Origin: Palsa-504 sp963790065
Lineage (GTDB): Bacteria > Actinomycetota > Actinomycetes > Streptosporangiales > Streptosporangiaceae
Reading direction: 5' to 3'
Length of the DNA: 64,000 bases
NCBI GenBank assembly: GCA_963790065.1
Contig: CAWBNK010000019.1
Location: 62,001-126,000, forward strand
The notes beneath the pieces are model-generated. The model was not told the origin of the DNA. It did no database searches and worked only from the letters and a program-made list of their open reading frames with translations. This document shows positions 34,954 through 42,880 of this stretch, one piece after another; the first letter of the stretch is position 1, and each line of letters begins with the position of its first letter. The translations under genes were made by a program, and so were the position numbers.

Positions 34954-35655
34954 ATGCCAACGCAGCAGTTGCTTGACCGTGTTCGTGAGCTGCGGGACGC
35001 CGGGCGCACGCCGAAGGAGATCGCCCGGGCGCTGAAGATGCCGCCGAGCGCGGTCGCGCCGCTCATCAGATCGGTCGCCGCCGCCGAAGGGCGGACCCGG
35101 GAGGACGCGCTGATCGGGTGCTGGATCAGTCCGGGCTGGTCATCCAGCGTCCTGGCACCGGAGCGGCCGGACTGGCCGGGGTCGGCCCCGTCGGAACGAA
35201 CCGGGCGCTCGGGGCTGGTGACCGTGCTGGTCGCCCGGGACCGGGGCGGGTCCACGGCCGGGGTGTGCTTCTACCTGGTGGACACCTGGTGCCTGGGGCT
35301 GAAGGACGCGGCCGGGCCGCGGTCAATGGACCGGCGGCGGCTGGGCGGGTTCATCCAGCAGATCTTCAGCGCCTGGGAGGAGCCAGCCGTGCAGGTACCG
35401 CTGGAGCTGGGGCGGGAGATCGTCTACGGGGCGATCGGGTACGCGCGCGAGCTGGGATTCGAGCCGCACGCGGACTTCGGGCGGGCCGCCGGGTATCTGG
35501 GGGCTTGGGACGGGGAGTGCGAGCTAACCTTCGGCCGGGACGGCAAGCCGATGTACATCTCCGGCCCGGACGACGACGGGGGGAGGATCATCGGCAAGCT
35601 GCGCCGCGGCCTCGGCGACGGGAACTACGACGTCGTGCACATGATCTCAGGCTGA
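34954..35655 (+). CDS. Helix-turn-helix protein of unknown function
   Basis: A 233-aa protein. The first about 50 residues form a sigma-4/MarR-like helix-turn-helix (LLDRVRELRDAGRTPKEIAR, ALKMPPSAVAPLIR). The remainder is a globular domain with CWISPGWSS, LVTVLVARDRGG, FYLVDTWCLGLKDA and a Tyr/Gly-rich C-terminus that I cannot assign to a named enzyme. A TATATT box at 34944-34949 lies only four bases before the ATG, so the message may be leaderless. Upstream is the oxygenase pseudogene on the other strand; downstream the DUF6247 pair. Confidence 0.6.
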   Translation: MPTQQLLDRVRELRDAGRTPKEIARALKMPPSAVAPLIRSVAAAEGRTREDALIGCWISPGWSSSVLAPERPDWPGSAPSERTGRSGLVTVLVARDRGGSTAGVCFYLVDTWCLGLKDAAGPRSMDRRRLGGFIQQIFSAWEEPAVQVPLELGREIVYGAIGYARELGFEPHADFGRAAGYLGAWDGECELTFGRDGKPMYISGPDDDGGRIIGKLRRGLGDGNYDVVHMISG

Positions 35656-35738
35656 CCGCAGGGGTGCCGCTGCCGTTCGCGGCCCGCAGGCTACGGGCAC
35701 GGTTATCCTTTTCCTGGATACGAGAGGAGGCGCCACGG

Positions 35739-36092
35739 ATGACGGCTGAGCACATACGAGGTGACGAGTCGCTGATTCCCATGCCCGCGCTGACACTCGA
35801 CGCGCTGCGGCAAGCGGTGGCGGCCGTGGTGCCCTCCCGGCTGCCCGATTTCTTCCAGGAAATCCAGGACGCTTTCAGCCAGGCCGGCGACGAGGACAGC
35901 GTCTTCCCGATCCGGCACTTCTATCAGCGCTGGGGGGCCACGATCGCGATTGAGCGCCGGCCTTCAGTGGCCGCGCGCCTGCACGCCGCCGAGCGCGCAC
36001 TCGCTGACCCCGACGCCGACGTCCGGGAACGGGCCATCCAGGAAGCCGCCGAGATCGTCCAGGCGGCTTACCACGAGGTCGCGGGTGGGTGA
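35739..36092 (+). CDS. DUF6247-family protein (antitoxin-like)
   Basis: A 117-aa protein with the DUF6247 pattern: ESLIPMPALTLDALRQAVA, LPDFFQEIQDAF and a C-terminal HFYQRWGATIAIERRPSVAA. It overlaps the following small gene by eight bases. DUF6247 genes in actinobacteria are often followed by a small toxin-like gene, so an antitoxin role is likely but unproven. The start follows an AGAGGAGG ribosome site. Confidence 0.7.
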   Translation: MTAEHIRGDESLIPMPALTLDALRQAVAAVVPSRLPDFFQEIQDAFSQAGDEDSVFPIRHFYQRWGATIAIERRPSVAARLHAAERALADPDADVRERAIQEAAEIVQAAYHEVAGG

Positions 36093-36336
36093 ATGGCGCT
36101 GGGAATGCGTCACCGATGACCTGCTCGACCGGCTGCCGCCTGACGCCGTGCGGGCAATCCAGCAGCTAGCTGAGGAACTGACCGTACGCGAATCGATGGT
36201 ATTCCTGGACGGCCCGGGGTTCACGGGCGATCCGCCCGGGCTGCGCACTATCCAGCGAGGCCCGCTGATGCTCGTCTACCTGACCGATGTCCGCGGCGAG
36301 CGCGTGGTCCTCATCCAGGTGAACTGGATCGAGTGA
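36085..36336 (+). CDS. Small RelE-like toxin candidate
   Basis: An 83-aa protein from a GTG at 36085, inside the end of the DUF6247 gene. The C-terminal half (PPGLRTIQRGPLMLVYLTD, ERVVLIQVNWIE) has the strand order and the conserved Arg/Tyr spacing of RelE-superfamily toxins, and the N-terminal half is helical. It is translationally coupled to the DUF6247 gene, giving a second toxin-antitoxin-like pair in this element. Confidence 0.65.
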   Translation: MGEWRWECVTDDLLDRLPPDAVRAIQQLAEELTVRESMVFLDGPGFTGDPPGLRTIQRGPLMLVYLTDVRGERVVLIQVNWIE

Positions 36337-36771
36337 CGCGCCGGGAGCCGCCACTGGATGCCGGACCCCGGTATCGACTCCTCTGGCCCGGATCGGGGCC
36401 GTCACGCCTGCATCGTCGTCGCCCGTGCCCGGATAGCCGACTCTCGACGCCCACCCACCCGGCGAGCCTATCCACCTAAGTGTCCCTGTGAAGTTCCCTG
36501 ATGGATGGGAAGCCAACCAGGCCGTTCTCGCCCGCAACGACAAGTGCGGCGCGACGGCGGGGTCATGCCTCGCAGCGGTCGCGTCCGCGGGCGCCTGATC
36601 GCTGGACACCGGGGCGCACTGGCATTCTCATCACGCCCGTCCGGCCGCCAGATCGCCAAAGCGAGCGGTCATACGCACCGCTAGTTTGCCCGGACGCTGT
36701 ACACCATATGTACGTGCCCACTGCCATGCATCGACCCGCAGTGACACAGCCTGATACACGACGTGACAAGA
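36337..36771. other. Noncoding element end
   Basis: No gene seen. Near 36698 the sequence GCTGTACACCATATGTACGTG matches the central end-module motif (CTGTCCGCCATATGTGCGTG) with three or so changes and lies about 75 bp before the terminator of copy C. It therefore appears to mark the other end of the 5.5-kb element. Confidence 0.45.
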
Positions 36772-36819
36772 AGGAAACGGCCCGCCAAGCCGCGTTTCCG
36801 CAGCCAGCGGGCCGTTTAC
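36772..36819 (-). terminator. tRNA-Tyr-type hairpin terminator, copy C
   Basis: The same hairpin as at 4336 and 38755 (AACGGCCCGC and GCGGGCCGTT arms), lying directly beyond the tRNA shadow at 36825 in the tRNA's direction of transcription. Confidence 0.65.
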
Positions 36820-36824
36820 GCAGG

Positions 36825-36883
36825 TGGTGGCAGGTGTTGGGTTCGAACCAACGTAGGCTGAGCCGACGGTTTTACAGACCGCT
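36825..36883 (-). repeat. 3' half of tRNA-Tyr, attachment-site copy C
   Basis: Fifty-nine bases matching the intact tRNA-Tyr from the CCA end to the anticodon stem. An end module follows (GACCTG at 36910, CTGTCCGC at 36952), here interrupted by IS110 copy 2. Confidence 0.88.
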
Positions 36884-36951
36884 TCCCCTATCCCTACCAC
36901 ATAGCCGTTGACCTGCAGAAACGCCACCGATAAGCGTTCGCGGCACCGACA

Positions 36952-38696
36952 CTGTCCGCTTACCTGTATCGGTTCGGGGGCGCAAGTGCCCGTTTCCTGG
37001 CCGGATGGGGTTGTGGCAGCCTGGTCGGGGGCGTGACCCAGTCTGCTCCCTGGTCCCGATCGCTGCCAGTTCGTGCGAGCGGCGGGGCGGGTCAAGGGGC
37101 GCGTAGCGCCCGCGCAGCGGCGCCGCAGGCGCCCTGGACGCGGCCCGCCGCGAGCCGATAATGGGCGGCCGGGGACGGGGAGCCCGGTGAGCAAGGGTGG
37201 CCGGGGCTTCAGGGGGCTGGGGCACCTCCTAGCCGGGGGCCGGGGGTGGCCGGCGGCGGGACGGGGCGGGGGGGAGACAGCCAGGCTTACCTAGGCCCGC
37301 GGGCGCTTCGCTGCGCCCGGCGACATGATGATTGATTGGGCGTCCTCCCGCCTGCGGGGGGCGCGGCCGCTCAGTCTATACAGGCCGTCCGCCTGGCCCT
37401 GCGCGGCAGGGCCGGGAGCGGCTGACAGCGGACTGGCGGGAGCTGGCCGCGGTTGTGCCCCATCTGGTGAGTTCGGCTGCGGCTCGCCCTTCCCGGCCGA
37501 GGCCGCCATGGGCGGGATCGTTCAGGCGGCGGCGAGCGCGTCGTCGCCGAGCTCGGCCAGGATGTGGCTGGCCTGGCGGAGGATCTTGCGGGCCTCGGAC
37601 AGGGCGGCGCGCTTGCCGTCCTTGCGGTCCTTGACCTGTGCGTAGTAGCGGTGGTCGGGAGCTGACGCGCGGGCGTGGGTCTTGCCGGCCTCATACACCG
37701 CCCAGCGCAGCACCGGCGGCCCCTGCCGGGACAGCCGCCCGGGCGGGCCCTTGCGGTCCGAGGACCAGACGGTGACGTCCAGCCCGGCGAACCGGACCGC
37801 TTTGCGGGACGAAGAGAACCGGCCGGCGCCGCCCAGCCAGCAGGTCATCGCCAGCCCGGTGACCGGGCCGGCCCCGTACAGCCGCTCGGCGAGCACCCTG
37901 GCCCCGGTCAGGTGCCGGGCGGCAGCCAGCAGCCGGCGCCGCAGCACGTCCAGGCGGGCCTCCAGCCCGGCGAGCATGTCCAGGGCGGTAGCCACCTGCA
38001 GCTGCCCGGCCGGGGACAGGTGCGCGGCGGCGGCCGCACGTAGCGCCTCGAGATCGCGGTCGGTGCGCAGCGCGCCGTCACCTAGCGCGGGCGCGCCCTG
38101 ATGGAAGAACACCGCGCAGCTGCGCCTGGGCGGTGTGCCCGGCCCGCACGTCGTGGTAGGTCTCCAGCAGCGCCCGGCACTCCAGGATGTGCGACGGCGG
38201 GATCCAGCACTCGGGCAGCCGGCCCTCGGCCAGCAGCTCCCGCAGGTGCCGCGAGTCGGTCTTGTCGGTCTTGGCGTGCCGCTTGCGGCCGCGGGCGAAG
38301 GCGGTATCGGCCGGCTCGGCGACGTGCGCCGCGACGCCGGCCGCGGCCAGCTCCTCCGCGACGTACCGCCAGCCGGTGCACCCCTCCAGCGCGAACGCAA
38401 CGTCGTCCACGCCGGCGAACCGGGCCAGCCAGGACCGCAGGTGCATGCGGTCGGCCGGGGCGATCTGGCCGCGCTTCACCTCCCCGGTCCCGGTATCGAG
38501 GTAGTCGAACGTGAGCTGCTTCCGGTGGATGTCGAGCCCGCCTACGATGGGCATCGGGACCTCCTCAAGCTCCAGCGGGGCCTCAGCACCCCGCGCGAAT
38601 GCCTACACGGTCAATCGTGACGCGTCTGAGCTGGGGAGGTCTCGCACGCACAAGGCAGCGGCCTCAGCTCAGCCTGGCCCGATGCATGTCATCTAT
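36952..38696 (-). mobile_element. IS110-family element, copy 2
   Basis: Near-identical to copy 1 over 1745 bp. Its left flank ends GACACTGTCCGC and its right flank begins ATGTCCGTAACG. Joined, these rebuild the end-module motif CTGTCCGC-(CAT)ATGTCCGT, so the IS sits inside that motif. Apart from this IS, the C-to-D interval holds only about 130 bp of element-end DNA. Confidence 0.85.
37522..38554 (-). pseudogene. IS110 transposase split by a frameshift, copy 2
   Basis: Same architecture and same frameshift as copy 1. The DEDD part is 38554-38078 (GLDIHRKQL, AKTDKTDSRHL), and the C-terminal serine domain is in the other frame down to 37522. The protein sequences of the two copies look identical; the few nucleotide differences seen in the gene are silent. 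Confidence 0.8.
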
Positions 38697-38754
38697 ATGT
38701 CCGTAACGATCGCTGCGCAATGACCTACAGCGGCACACGCTGACACAGGGCGCG

Positions 38755-38806
38755 ACAAAAGGAAACGGCCCGCCAGGCCGCGTTTCCGCAGCAAGCGGGC
38801 CGTTTT
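38755..38806 (-). terminator. tRNA-Tyr terminator
   Basis: The hairpin AACGGCCCGC / GCGGGCCGTT lies 7 bp beyond the CCA end of the intact tRNA gene; on the minus strand it ends in CCTTTT. It is the current terminator of the tRNA-Tyr transcript. Confidence 0.7.
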
Positions 38807-38812
38807 CGCAGG

Positions 38813-38897
38813 TGGTGGCAGGTGTTGGGTTCGAACCAACGTAGGCTGAGCCGACGGTTTTACAGACCGCTCCCTTTGGCCACTCGGGCAACCTGCC
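38813..38897 (-). tRNA. tRNA-Tyr (anticodon GTA)
   Basis: An 85-nt type II tRNA with encoded CCA. The acceptor stem GGCAGGT/ACCTGCC is perfect (38891-38897 with 38817-38823). The anticodon loop CTGTAAA (38859-38865) gives GTA. There is a long variable arm, typical of bacterial tRNA-Tyr, and the T arm GTTGGTTCGAACCCAAC. It is the only complete copy in the window; the three shadows at 4395, 31291 and 36825 contain its 3' half. It is the integration target of the elements to its left. Confidence 0.95.
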
Positions 38898-39028
38898 GTA
38901 TGCCGCCGCGCTGGGCGGCATCGCAAGAATAGCCCAAGACGCGGCCAGACGGTTAGCCGCCCCGATCTTAGGCAAACGACGGCGTGGCCGACGTGACGGT
39001 TTGGGGCCTGGCCGTCTAGCCTAAAGCC

Positions 39029-39526
39029 GTGGCATCGCAAGAGTCTTCCTTTGACATCGTGTCCAAGCTTGACCGCCAGGAAGTGGACAATGCGCTCAAC
39101 CAGGCGGCCAAGGAGATCGGCACGCGGTTCGACTTCCGCGGCGTGGGCGCGTCCATCGCCTGGTCCGGCGACCAGGCGGTGGACATCCGGGCCAACAGCG
39201 AGGAACGCGCCAAGGCGGTCCTTGACGTATTCAAGGACAAGCTGGTCAAGCGGGGCGTCTCGCTGAAGACCCTGGACCCGGCCGATCCCAAGCTGTCCGG
39301 CAAGGAGTACCGGATGGCGGTGGCCCTCAAGGAGGGCATCACCCAGGACGACGCCAAGAAGCTGTCCAAGATCATCAGGGACGAGGGCCCGAAGGGCATC
39401 CGCGCGCAGGTCCAGGGCGAGGAGCTTCGCGTCTCGGCCAAGAAGAAGGACGACTTGCAGGCGGTCATCGCCTTGCTGAAAGGCAAGGAATTCGACTTCG
39501 CCCTGCAGTTCGTCAACTACCGGTAA
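39029..39526 (+). CDS. yajQ: YajQ-family cyclic-di-GMP/nucleotide-binding protein
   Basis: A 165-aa protein from a GTG start, with the complete YajQ signature: SSFDIVSKLDRQEVDNALNQ, then TRFDFRGVGASI, KLSGKEYRMAVALKEGITQD and a C-terminal FDFALQFVNYR. YajQ proteins have two ferredoxin-like domains and bind nucleotides; in Xanthomonas a homologue is a c-di-GMP effector. In actinobacteria the gene is a single-copy core gene commonly placed near a tRNA-Tyr. It is the first core gene right of the integration site. Confidence 0.93.
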   Translation: MASQESSFDIVSKLDRQEVDNALNQAAKEIGTRFDFRGVGASIAWSGDQAVDIRANSEERAKAVLDVFKDKLVKRGVSLKTLDPADPKLSGKEYRMAVALKEGITQDDAKKLSKIIRDEGPKGIRAQVQGEELRVSAKKKDDLQAVIALLKGKEFDFALQFVNYR

Positions 39527-39683
39527 CCCGTCACTTCTGCGCGCAGCGAATTCAGCCCGCGGTACGACTCACGGGCCTTTCCGCCGCGTAATGAAACCCT
39601 GAGTCCATCGCCTTGGAGGGTGCTGAAAGACCGGTACGCGAGAGAACGCTGGGGCGCCGAGGACGCCTGCGGCGGGACCGAGG

Positions 39684-40604
39684 CTAGCGGCGATAGCCGG
39701 CCAGGGCTTCCAGGCGGCGGACGCGTTCGCCGACGGGAGGATGGGTGCGGAACAGGCCGGCGAAGCCTTCGGCGCGGAACGGGCTGGCGATCATCAGATG
39801 ACCGACCGAGGTCAGCCGGCCGTCGGGGGCCAGGGCCAGTTCGGCCGTGCCGGCATCGATCTTGCGCAGGGCGCTGGCCAGGGCCACCGGCTCGCCGGAC
39901 AGCAGCGCCCCCGTCACGTCGGCCCGGTATTCGGTGGCCGGGGTCACGGTCAGCCTGATGACCAGCGCGGCGATCGGGCCCAGGACCAGCATCAGCGTCG
40001 CCTCGAGCAGGCCCAGGCCGGACCCGGCGGTGCCGCGCGCCCGGGCGGGTCCGGACGGCGCGGGCGCGGGCGGCGCGGGCGCGGATCGGGTGGCGGCGCG
40101 GGCGGGCAGGAAGCGGGCCAGGCCGGCCGGGAAGGTGATGAGGGTGGCCAGGCCGGCCGATACCGTGCCGGGCAGGATGTCCCGGCCCGAGACGTGGGCC
40201 AGCTCGTGGCCGAGGACCGCGCGCAGCTCGGTCTCGTCCAGGGCCTTGAGCAGGCCTGCGGTGCAGCAGACCGCGGCGGTGCGGGGGGCACGGCCCACGG
40301 TGAAGGTGTTCGGCTGCTCGGCGGGTGACAAGTACAGCCGCGGCACCGGCAGCCGGCCTGCCTTGCTCAGCTCGCGGACCAGCCGGTAGAGGCCGGGCTG
40401 TTCCACCTCGCCGACCGGGCGGGCGGCCAGCGCGGACAGGGCCAGCCGGGCGCCGCCGAAGTAGGCGGCGGCCTCGAGCAGGCCGACCAGGACGGCCCCG
40501 GCGACCGCGCCGCCCGCGGCGGCGACCGCGGCCCCGACCGCGGCGCCGGCCGCCAGCAGCAGCAGCGCTACGACGGCCAGCCGGGCAGCCGCGCCGCTCA
40601 GCAT
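39684..40604 (-). CDS. M48-family (HtpX-like) membrane metalloprotease
   Basis: A 306-aa protein with two N-terminal hydrophobic segments, the zinc-binding motif VLGHELAHVSGRD (HExxH) and the third ligand Glu in TEYRADVTGA. Family hallmarks also include the PNTFTVGR strand and the C-terminal HPPVGERVRRL. HtpX proteases degrade damaged membrane proteins. A Pro/Ala-rich insert (APPAPAPSGPARA) precedes the last membrane segment. The ribosome site is weak. The start region is imperfectly repeated just upstream (40620-40690). Confidence 0.85.
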   Translation of the reverse strand: MLSGAAARLAVVALLLLAAGAAVGAAVAAAGGAVAGAVLVGLLEAAAYFGGARLALSALAARPVGEVEQPGLYRLVRELSKAGRLPVPRLYLSPAEQPNTFTVGRAPRTAAVCCTAGLLKALDETELRAVLGHELAHVSGRDILPGTVSAGLATLITFPAGLARFLPARAATRSAPAPPAPAPSGPARARGTAGSGLGLLEATLMLVLGPIAALVIRLTVTPATEYRADVTGALLSGEPVALASALRKIDAGTAELALAPDGRLTSVGHLMIASPFRAEGFAGLFRTHPPVGERVRRLEALAGYRR

Positions 40605-40770
40605 GGCGGACCGCCGGACGCCTCGCCGGACAGCCGGGCGGCCGCGCCGGTCAGCATGGCCACCCGCCGGGTGGCGCGCTGGTCAGCACGGGGGGCCGCC
40701 ACCGGTCACCGGCACGGTCATGCACCTCCCCAAAGCGGCCCGCGTTGCTGCCTCGCAGTCGCATGATGAC

Positions 40771-40928
40771 ACGTTCCAGCGGGGTGTGACATAAATCTCA
40801 GCTGGTGAGGCTGGAACGTTTTATACATGCCTGGCTGCCAGTTCTTACCGGAATCTGTCTCAACGTACATTGGCCGTGCCGGATGACCGCCGGCCTGGGA
40901 ATATCACCTACCAGATGAACGTTCCAGC
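40771..40928. promoter_or_regulatory. AT-rich intergenic region with three AACGTTCCAGC-type boxes
   Basis: Between htpX-like and korA the composition drops to AT-rich. ACGTTCCAGC (40771-40780), its inverse GCTGGAACGT (40810-40819) and GAACGTTCCAGC (40918-40928) form an inverted pair plus a third, palindromic site. Such an arrangement suggests a repressor or activator site controlling korAB or the protease gene. The regulator is unknown. Confidence 0.5.
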
Positions 40929-41032
40929 GCCTGTTTTCGTCGTAAGATTTACACCGTCCTAACTCATGCCCCAGGTCGTGGGGTGGTGCTGCGTAGCGTT
41001 CGGCCGCGGCATGCGGAGGAGGTCTTCCAGCT

Positions 41033-42880
41033 GTGACCAAGCAGGTCCAGAAGCTCGATCACGTCATCATCCGCTTCGCCGGCGACTCTGGCGACGGCAT
41101 GCAGCTGGCTGGAGACAGGTTCACCCAGGAGACGGCGATCTTCGGCAACGACCTGTCCACCCAGCCGAATTTCCCCGCCGAAATCCGGGCCCCGGCCGGC
41201 ACCCTGGCCGGCGTATCGAGTTTCCAGCTGCATTTCGCTGACCACGATATCCTCACCCCCGGCGACCGGCCTGACGTGCTCATTGCGATGAACCCGGCGG
41301 CGTTGAAGGCGAACGTCTCGGACCTGCCTCGGGGCGGCGACCTGATCGTCAACACCGACGAATTCACCAAGCGCAATCTCACCAAGGTGGGTTACCAGGC
41401 CAACCCGCTTGATGACGGCTCGCTCGAGCAGTACAACGTGCACGCGGTGCCGATCACCTCGCTGACGGTCAAGGCCCTGGAGTCGTTCGACATCACCAGG
41501 AAGGACGCCGAGCGGGCCAAGAACATGTTCGCGCTCGGCATGCTGTCCTGGCTGTACGACCGGCCCGCCGACGGCACGCTGAGCTTCCTCAAGGCCAAGT
41601 TCGCGTCCAAGCCCGAGATCATGGCGGCCAACGTGGCCGCGTTCGGTGCGGGCTGGAACTTCGGCGAGACGACCGAGGCGTTCCCGGCCCGCTACGAGAT
41701 CAAGCCCGCGCCGCTGACGCGAGGCACCTACCGGAACATCAGCGGCAACACCGCCCTGGCCTACGGGCTCATCGCGGCCTCCCAGCTGGCCGGGCTGCCG
41801 CTGTTCCTCGGTTCTTACCCGATCACGCCGGCCTCGGACATCCTGCACGAGCTGGCCAAGCACAAGCGGTTCGGGGTCCGCACGTTCCAGGCCGAAGACG
41901 AGATCGCCGCCGTCGGCGCGGCGCTGGGCGCTTCGTTCGGCGGCTCGCTGAGCGTGACCAGCACCTCCGGGCCCGGCATGCTGCTGAAGGCCGAGACCAT
42001 CGGCCTGGCCGTGTCGGTCGAGCTGCCGCTGATCGTCTGCGACATCCAGCGAGCGGGGCCGTCCACCGGGATGCCGACCAAGACCGAGCAGGCCGACCTG
42101 CTGCAGGCCATGTTCGGCCGCAACGGCGAGTCACCGGTGCCGATCGTGGCCGCGGCCAGCCCGGCCGACTGCTTCGACGCCGCGATCGAGTCGGCCCGTA
42201 TCGCGGTGAAGTACCGCACTCCGGTGATCCTGCTCTCCGACGGCTACCTAGCCAACGGCTCGGAGCCGTGGCGGATCCCTGATGTGGCCAGCCTGCCCGA
42301 CATCAGCCAGGAGTTCGCGTTCGCGGCTGCAGGCGACGGCGAGTTCGAGCCGTTCCGGCGGGACCCGGTGACGCTGGCCCGGCCCTGGGCGGTGCCCGGC
42401 ACCCCGGGCCTTGAGCACCGGATCGGCGGCATCGAGAAGGCCGACGTGACCGGCGAGATCTCCTACGAGCCGGACAACCACGACCGTATGGTCCGGCTGC
42501 GCCAGGCCAAGATCGACGGCATCGCGGCCGATATCGCCCCGCTGGCCGTGGACGACCCGGACGGGGCCGCCCGGGTCCTGGTGCTCGGCTGGGGCTCGAC
42601 ATCCGGCTCCATCGGTGCGGCGGTCCGCCGGGTCAGGAACGCGGGCCATTCGGTGGCCCAGGCGCACCTGCGGCACCTGAACCCGTTCCCGTCCAACCTG
42701 GGCGAGGTGCTCCGCCATTACGACCAGGTGCTGGTGCCGGAGATCAACCTCGGCCAGCTGGCCCTGGTCCTGCGCGGGCGGTTCCTGGTCGACGTGATCT
42801 CCTACAACCGGGTCCGCGGCCTGCCGTTCCAGTCCGCCGAGCTCGCCGGCGTCATCGAGGATGTGATCGGCCATGCCTGA
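41033..42880 (+). CDS. korA: 2-oxoacid:ferredoxin oxidoreductase, alpha (gamma-alpha fused) subunit
   Basis: A 615-aa protein from a GTG start behind GGAGGTC. The N-terminal about 190 residues are the gamma domain (HVIIRFAGDSGDGMQLAG). The alpha domain follows (NTALAYGLIAASQLAGLPLF, YPITPASDILHELAK, EDEIAAVGAALGASFGG), then the C-terminal domain. With KorB it oxidatively decarboxylates a 2-oxoacid, most likely 2-oxoglutarate, to the acyl-CoA, reducing ferredoxin, as an alternative to the dehydrogenase complex in the TCA cycle. It overlaps korB by eight bases. Confidence 0.92.
   Translation: MTKQVQKLDHVIIRFAGDSGDGMQLAGDRFTQETAIFGNDLSTQPNFPAEIRAPAGTLAGVSSFQLHFADHDILTPGDRPDVLIAMNPAALKANVSDLPRGGDLIVNTDEFTKRNLTKVGYQANPLDDGSLEQYNVHAVPITSLTVKALESFDITRKDAERAKNMFALGMLSWLYDRPADGTLSFLKAKFASKPEIMAANVAAFGAGWNFGETTEAFPARYEIKPAPLTRGTYRNISGNTALAYGLIAASQLAGLPLFLGSYPITPASDILHELAKHKRFGVRTFQAEDEIAAVGAALGASFGGSLSVTSTSGPGMLLKAETIGLAVSVELPLIVCDIQRAGPSTGMPTKTEQADLLQAMFGRNGESPVPIVAAASPADCFDAAIESARIAVKYRTPVILLSDGYLANGSEPWRIPDVASLPDISQEFAFAAAGDGEFEPFRRDPVTLARPWAVPGTPGLEHRIGGIEKADVTGEISYEPDNHDRMVRLRQAKIDGIAADIAPLAVDDPDGAARVLVLGWGSTSGSIGAAVRRVRNAGHSVAQAHLRHLNPFPSNLGEVLRHYDQVLVPEINLGQLALVLRGRFLVDVISYNRVRGLPFQSAELAGVIEDVIGHA

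Noticed and set aside
40828..40857. GGTAAG-N18-TATAAA on the minus strand upstream of the M48 protease
   Set aside because: The second box does not fit GCYNAY, the distance to the start is over 200 bp and it lies outside the element. Likely chance.
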